Source: JADJNW01 sp964523725 (GTDB lineage Bacteria > Bacteroidota > Bacteroidia > Chitinophagales > Saprospiraceae). From it: a stretch of 27,473 nt of DNA. The stretch spans positions 1 through 27,473 of the forward strand of contig CAZGAU010000060.1 in NCBI GenBank assembly GCA_964523725.1, in the 5' to 3' direction. A model generated the notes under the pieces. The model ran no database searches. It was not told the DNA's origin and was given only the letters and a program-made list of their open reading frames with translations. The translations under genes were made by a program, and so were the position numbers. The number at the start of each line of letters is the position of its first letter. The first letter of the stretch is position 1. This document shows positions 25,430 to 27,473 of the stretch, piece after piece.

Positions 25430-25717
25430 TCACTCAAAATAGCTGTCTCGCAAATGCAAATTCGCAGTTACCAGAAAATAGTCGTCATCGCCCGACGCCT
25501 GGTACACATCGCCCAATAATTGGTAGTCATCGCCCGATGCCTGGGACACGCCTCCCGATGCCTGGGACACGCCTCCCAATGATTGGTAGTCATCGCCCGA
25601 TGCCTGGTAGTTGTCTCCCGATGTCTGGTACACGCCTCCCAATGATTGGTAGTCATCGCCCGATGCGTGGTAGTTGTCTCCCAAAGCGTGGTAGTTGTCT
25701 CCCGATGCCTGGTACAC
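25430..25717 (-). CDS. Possible small heptapeptide-repeat protein
   Basis: A 95-residue frame starting at GTG (25715-25717), 15 bases after the stop of the HTCS gene on the same strand. It translates the 21-bp repeat as about eleven heptapeptides of the form V/N/D-Y-Q-A-S-G-D, then ends DDDYFLVTANLHLRDSYFE. In this frame Gly is invariant at position 6, Tyr is nearly so at position 2, and several differences between units are silent (GGA/GGC, GAC/GAT, CAG/CAA, GCA/GCT/GCG), which favours coding. Against this, a 21-bp unit keeps any stop-free frame open, the opposite strand is also open, the start is GTG and there is no signal peptide. It might be cotranscribed with the HTCS gene. I do not recognise the protein. 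Confidence 0.35.
   Translation of the reverse strand: MYQASGDNYHALGDNYHASGDDYQSLGGVYQTSGDNYQASGDDYQSLGGVSQASGGVSQASGDDYQLLGDVYQASGDDDYFLVTANLHLRDSYFE
25486..25716. repeat. 21-bp tandem repeat, 11 units
   Basis: Eleven back-to-back 21-base units with no spacers. Each has a CGCCC/CTCCC core, an R-A-T-G-C-C-T-G-G-like centre and a TAGT or TACA end. Units fall into a few subtypes by their first four bases (CATC, CGCC, TGTC) and by ATGCC versus ATGAT, and the subtypes recur in different orders (for example CGCCTCCCAATGATTGGTAG occurs twice, each time followed by a CATC-type unit). That order pattern suggests duplication of two- or three-unit blocks. The lack of spacers excludes a CRISPR array. 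Confidence 0.93.
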
Positions 25718-25732
25718 GCCTCTATTCCAATA

Positions 25733-27473
25733 TTAGTCTTGTTCCGGCGCAGTAGTGGCAGCAAAGTTTCCCGGCGTGGTGCCGTATCTTTCCTTGAAGC
25801 ACTTGTGGAAGTATTTGGGGTCATTAAAACCGACCATGTAGGCAATTTCTGCTACGGTGCGCTGATGTTGCGCGAGCAACTGGGCAGCTCTTTTTAAACG
25901 GATGGAACGAACAAAATCACTGGCGGACTGGTCGGTGAGTTCCTTGAGTTTTAAATGGAGCAAAGAACGGCTGACGCCCATGTGCTTTACAAAATCTGCC
26001 ACGCTGAAGTCGGCGTTGGATAAATGATTTTCAACAAGAGTTAAAGCGTTTTGCAGAAATTCTGCGTCGGCGGAAGAGAGCGTGACCTGCTGGGGATCGA
26101 GCGTAATGTTTTGACTGAATTGTTTGCGCAGCAGCTTGCGGTTTTGGATCAGGTTGGCAACCCTGATTTGTAGTTCCCGCACGTCAAAGGGTTTAGAAAT
26201 ATAATCATCAGCTCCGATGGCAAGCCCTTCCAGTTTATGGGCTTGGGTCGATTTGGCGGTGAGCAGCACGACGGGAATGTGCGAAGTTTCCAGATTGGTT
26301 TTGATGCGTCTGCATAATTCCAGTCCATCCATTTCCGGCATCATAATATCGGAGATAATCAGGTGAGGTTGAATTTTTTCAGCTTCGATAAGCCCGGTTT
26401 GACCGTTGGCGGCTTCGTGCACTTCGTACACAGGCTCCAGGCATTCGCGCAGATACATGCGCAGATCGGCGTTGTCTTCCACGATCAGGACGACGTCGCG
26501 CCGGGTGTTTGCGCCATTTTTATTGGCTTTCGGCAAGGCACTGGCTTCGGTTGGTACCGCTGAAAATGTTGTAGCCGCATGAATAGCGGACGGATTTTCA
26601 ATCAGCTCATCTGCGGTTAGATGCGCATCGCCCAAAGGCAAAGTGATCTGAAACTGTGTGCCTTGTCCTTCTTGGCTTTCCACCGCTATCGTACCATGAT
26701 GCAGCTCGGTCAGACTTTTGGCGATGGCGAGCCCGATGCCGGTGCCGCCGGTTTGCAGGCTGTTGGCGTTGTCCGCCTGATAAAAAGCTTCAAAAATCTT
26801 GGGCAGCTGCTCTGCCGGGATGCCCACGCCGTTATCGACAACGGTGATGACAGCGCGTTGCGCTTCAGCGCTATCACCTATGACGTTTGTTTCAACTACA
26901 ATTTTCCCGCCGACAGGCGTGAATTTGAATGCGTTGGACAGCAGGTTGGAAATGATCTTATCAAACTTCTCGTAATCCAGCCACACTTCCAGGGCGGGAT
27001 GCCTGCTTTCCAGACGGAAGTCAATCTTTTGCCGGGACGCCTGATCTGCGAAGCCGGACATGATTTGCTGCAACACTTGCTCAAGATCAAATCTTGCGGC
27101 CTTCAGTTTGTAGCTGTTGTTCTCCATTTTACGGAAGTCGAGCATTTGATTGACCAGCAGTACCAGCTTTTGTGCGTTGCGATGCACAACCGATAATTGC
27201 CGCTGCAAAAAATGATCTTCCGCAAGCGTATCTAAAACCTTTTCCAAGGGGCTGATAATGAGTGTAAGCGGGGTGCGAATCTCGTGGGAGATATTGGTAA
27301 AGAAATTGAGCTTCTCCTGATCGGCGCGGTGGATGCGCTCGCCCATCGCCTGGATGTCGTCGCGTTGCTTGCGAATCTCTTCGTTTTGCGCAAGAATCTC
27401 GTTTTGAATATGGAGCAGCGTTTCGTTTTGTTGTTCCACCTTTTCTTTTTCCCGGGCAAGTTCTTCCGTGCGC
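25733..27473 (-). CDS. Hybrid two-component regulator, HTCS type (N-terminal part beyond the window)
   Basis: The frame stays open to the right edge (RTEELAREKEKVEQQNETL), so the GTG at 27437-27439 is not the real start. Residues are counted from there. A coiled coil (1-45) leads to a HisKA domain with FFTNISHEIRTPLTL (phospho-acceptor His52), then an ATPase domain with N-box NLLSNAFKFTP, G1 VDNGVGIP and G2 GGTGIGLAIAK. A receiver domain follows (about 316-425) with VEDN, phospho-acceptor Asp364 in ISDIMMPE and Lys416 in SKPFD. An AraC-type DNA-binding domain (about 460-560) ends it, with VGFNDPKYFHKCFKERYG. One protein thus senses, phosphorylates and binds DNA. HTCS proteins usually sense glycans through a periplasmic propeller and control polysaccharide-use genes. 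The sensor part is not visible. The neighbouring secreted SGNH protein gene is a plausible target. Confidence 0.93.
   Translation of the reverse strand, partial: RTEELAREKEKVEQQNETLLHIQNEILAQNEEIRKQRDDIQAMGERIHRADQEKLNFFTNISHEIRTPLTLIISPLEKVLDTLAEDHFLQRQLSVVHRNAQKLVLLVNQMLDFRKMENNSYKLKAARFDLEQVLQQIMSGFADQASRQKIDFRLESRHPALEVWLDYEKFDKIISNLLSNAFKFTPVGGKIVVETNVIGDSAEAQRAVITVVDNGVGIPAEQLPKIFEAFYQADNANSLQTGGTGIGLAIAKSLTELHHGTIAVESQEGQGTQFQITLPLGDAHLTADELIENPSAIHAATTFSAVPTEASALPKANKNGANTRRDVVLIVEDNADLRMYLRECLEPVYEVHEAANGQTGLIEAEKIQPHLIISDIMMPEMDGLELCRRIKTNLETSHIPVVLLTAKSTQAHKLEGLAIGADDYISKPFDVRELQIRVANLIQNRKLLRKQFSQNITLDPQQVTLSSADAEFLQNALTLVENHLSNADFSVADFVKHMGVSRSLLHLKLKELTDQSASDFVRSIRLKRAAQLLAQHQRTVAEIAYMVGFNDPKYFHKCFKERYGTTPGNFAATTAPEQD

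Noticed and set aside
25486..25716. CRISPR array
   Set aside because: Units of 21 bases are contiguous with no unique spacers, and there are no cas genes in the window.
1..27473. tRNA, rRNA, insertion sequence or phage attachment site
   Set aside because: Reading both strands by eye, I found no cloverleaf, ribosomal RNA segment, transposase or integrase; a tRNA search program would be needed to exclude a tRNA fully.

Overview
This window looks like a chromosomal scaffold fragment from a member of the Bacteroidota, probably of the Saprospiria type (Haliscomenobacter/Lewinella-like); the phylum is well supported, the lower rank is a guess. Evidence: two proteins with C-terminal type IX secretion (T9SS) sorting domains and a third cut off where one seems to begin; a hybrid two-component regulator of the HTCS type; several TAnnTTTG -7 promoter boxes; a Bacteroidota-style transketolase; almost no Shine-Dalgarno sites. 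Two runs of exactly 100 N (4127-4226 and 21107-21206) are scaffold gaps of unknown true length.

Layout. 1-1829 (minus): the start of a gene leaving the left edge, a nitrilase-family hydrolase, and a secreted protein of unknown function that probably shares its operon. 1900-2586 (plus): an FtsE-like ABC ATPase, divergent from the previous gene. 2603-4652 (minus): UbiA-family prenyltransferase, KdsC-like phosphatase, gap, 2Fe-2S ferredoxin. 4773-8075 (minus): an 1100-residue Clp-like AAA+ protein. 8472-12487 (plus): two T9SS cargo proteins, the second with four two-part DUF4397-like units. 12747-15395 (plus): a protein with two CbbX-type AAA+ modules behind a duplicated unknown domain. 15487-16341 (minus): pirin. 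16546-19870 (plus): transketolase and a double-thioredoxin-fold lipid- or periplasm-directed protein. 19907-20290 (minus): DoxX-like membrane protein. 20373 to gap (plus): metallo-beta-lactamase-fold hydrolase. Gap to 25270 (minus): a very large secreted NHL-propeller/SGNH-hydrolase protein. 25486-25716: a 21-bp tandem repeat. 25733 to the right edge (minus): HTCS regulator.

Most of the window is housekeeping metabolism mixed with envelope and surface proteins. The most unusual part is 4773-15395. The Clp-like protein carries at its C-terminus what reads as the decoding superdomain (domains 2 and 4) of a class I peptide chain release factor, close to RF2, without the GGQ domain and with the SPF tripeptide replaced. 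About 4.7 kb away lies the second unusual AAA+ protein. Whether the two work together is not shown by the sequence. An AAA+ machine with a release-factor-derived ribosome-binding module is the best candidate here for an undescribed system.

The second point of interest is the 21-bp repeat just behind the HTCS gene. It can encode a Tyr/Gly/Asp-rich heptapeptide repeat, but because 21 is a multiple of three, an open frame alone does not prove coding.
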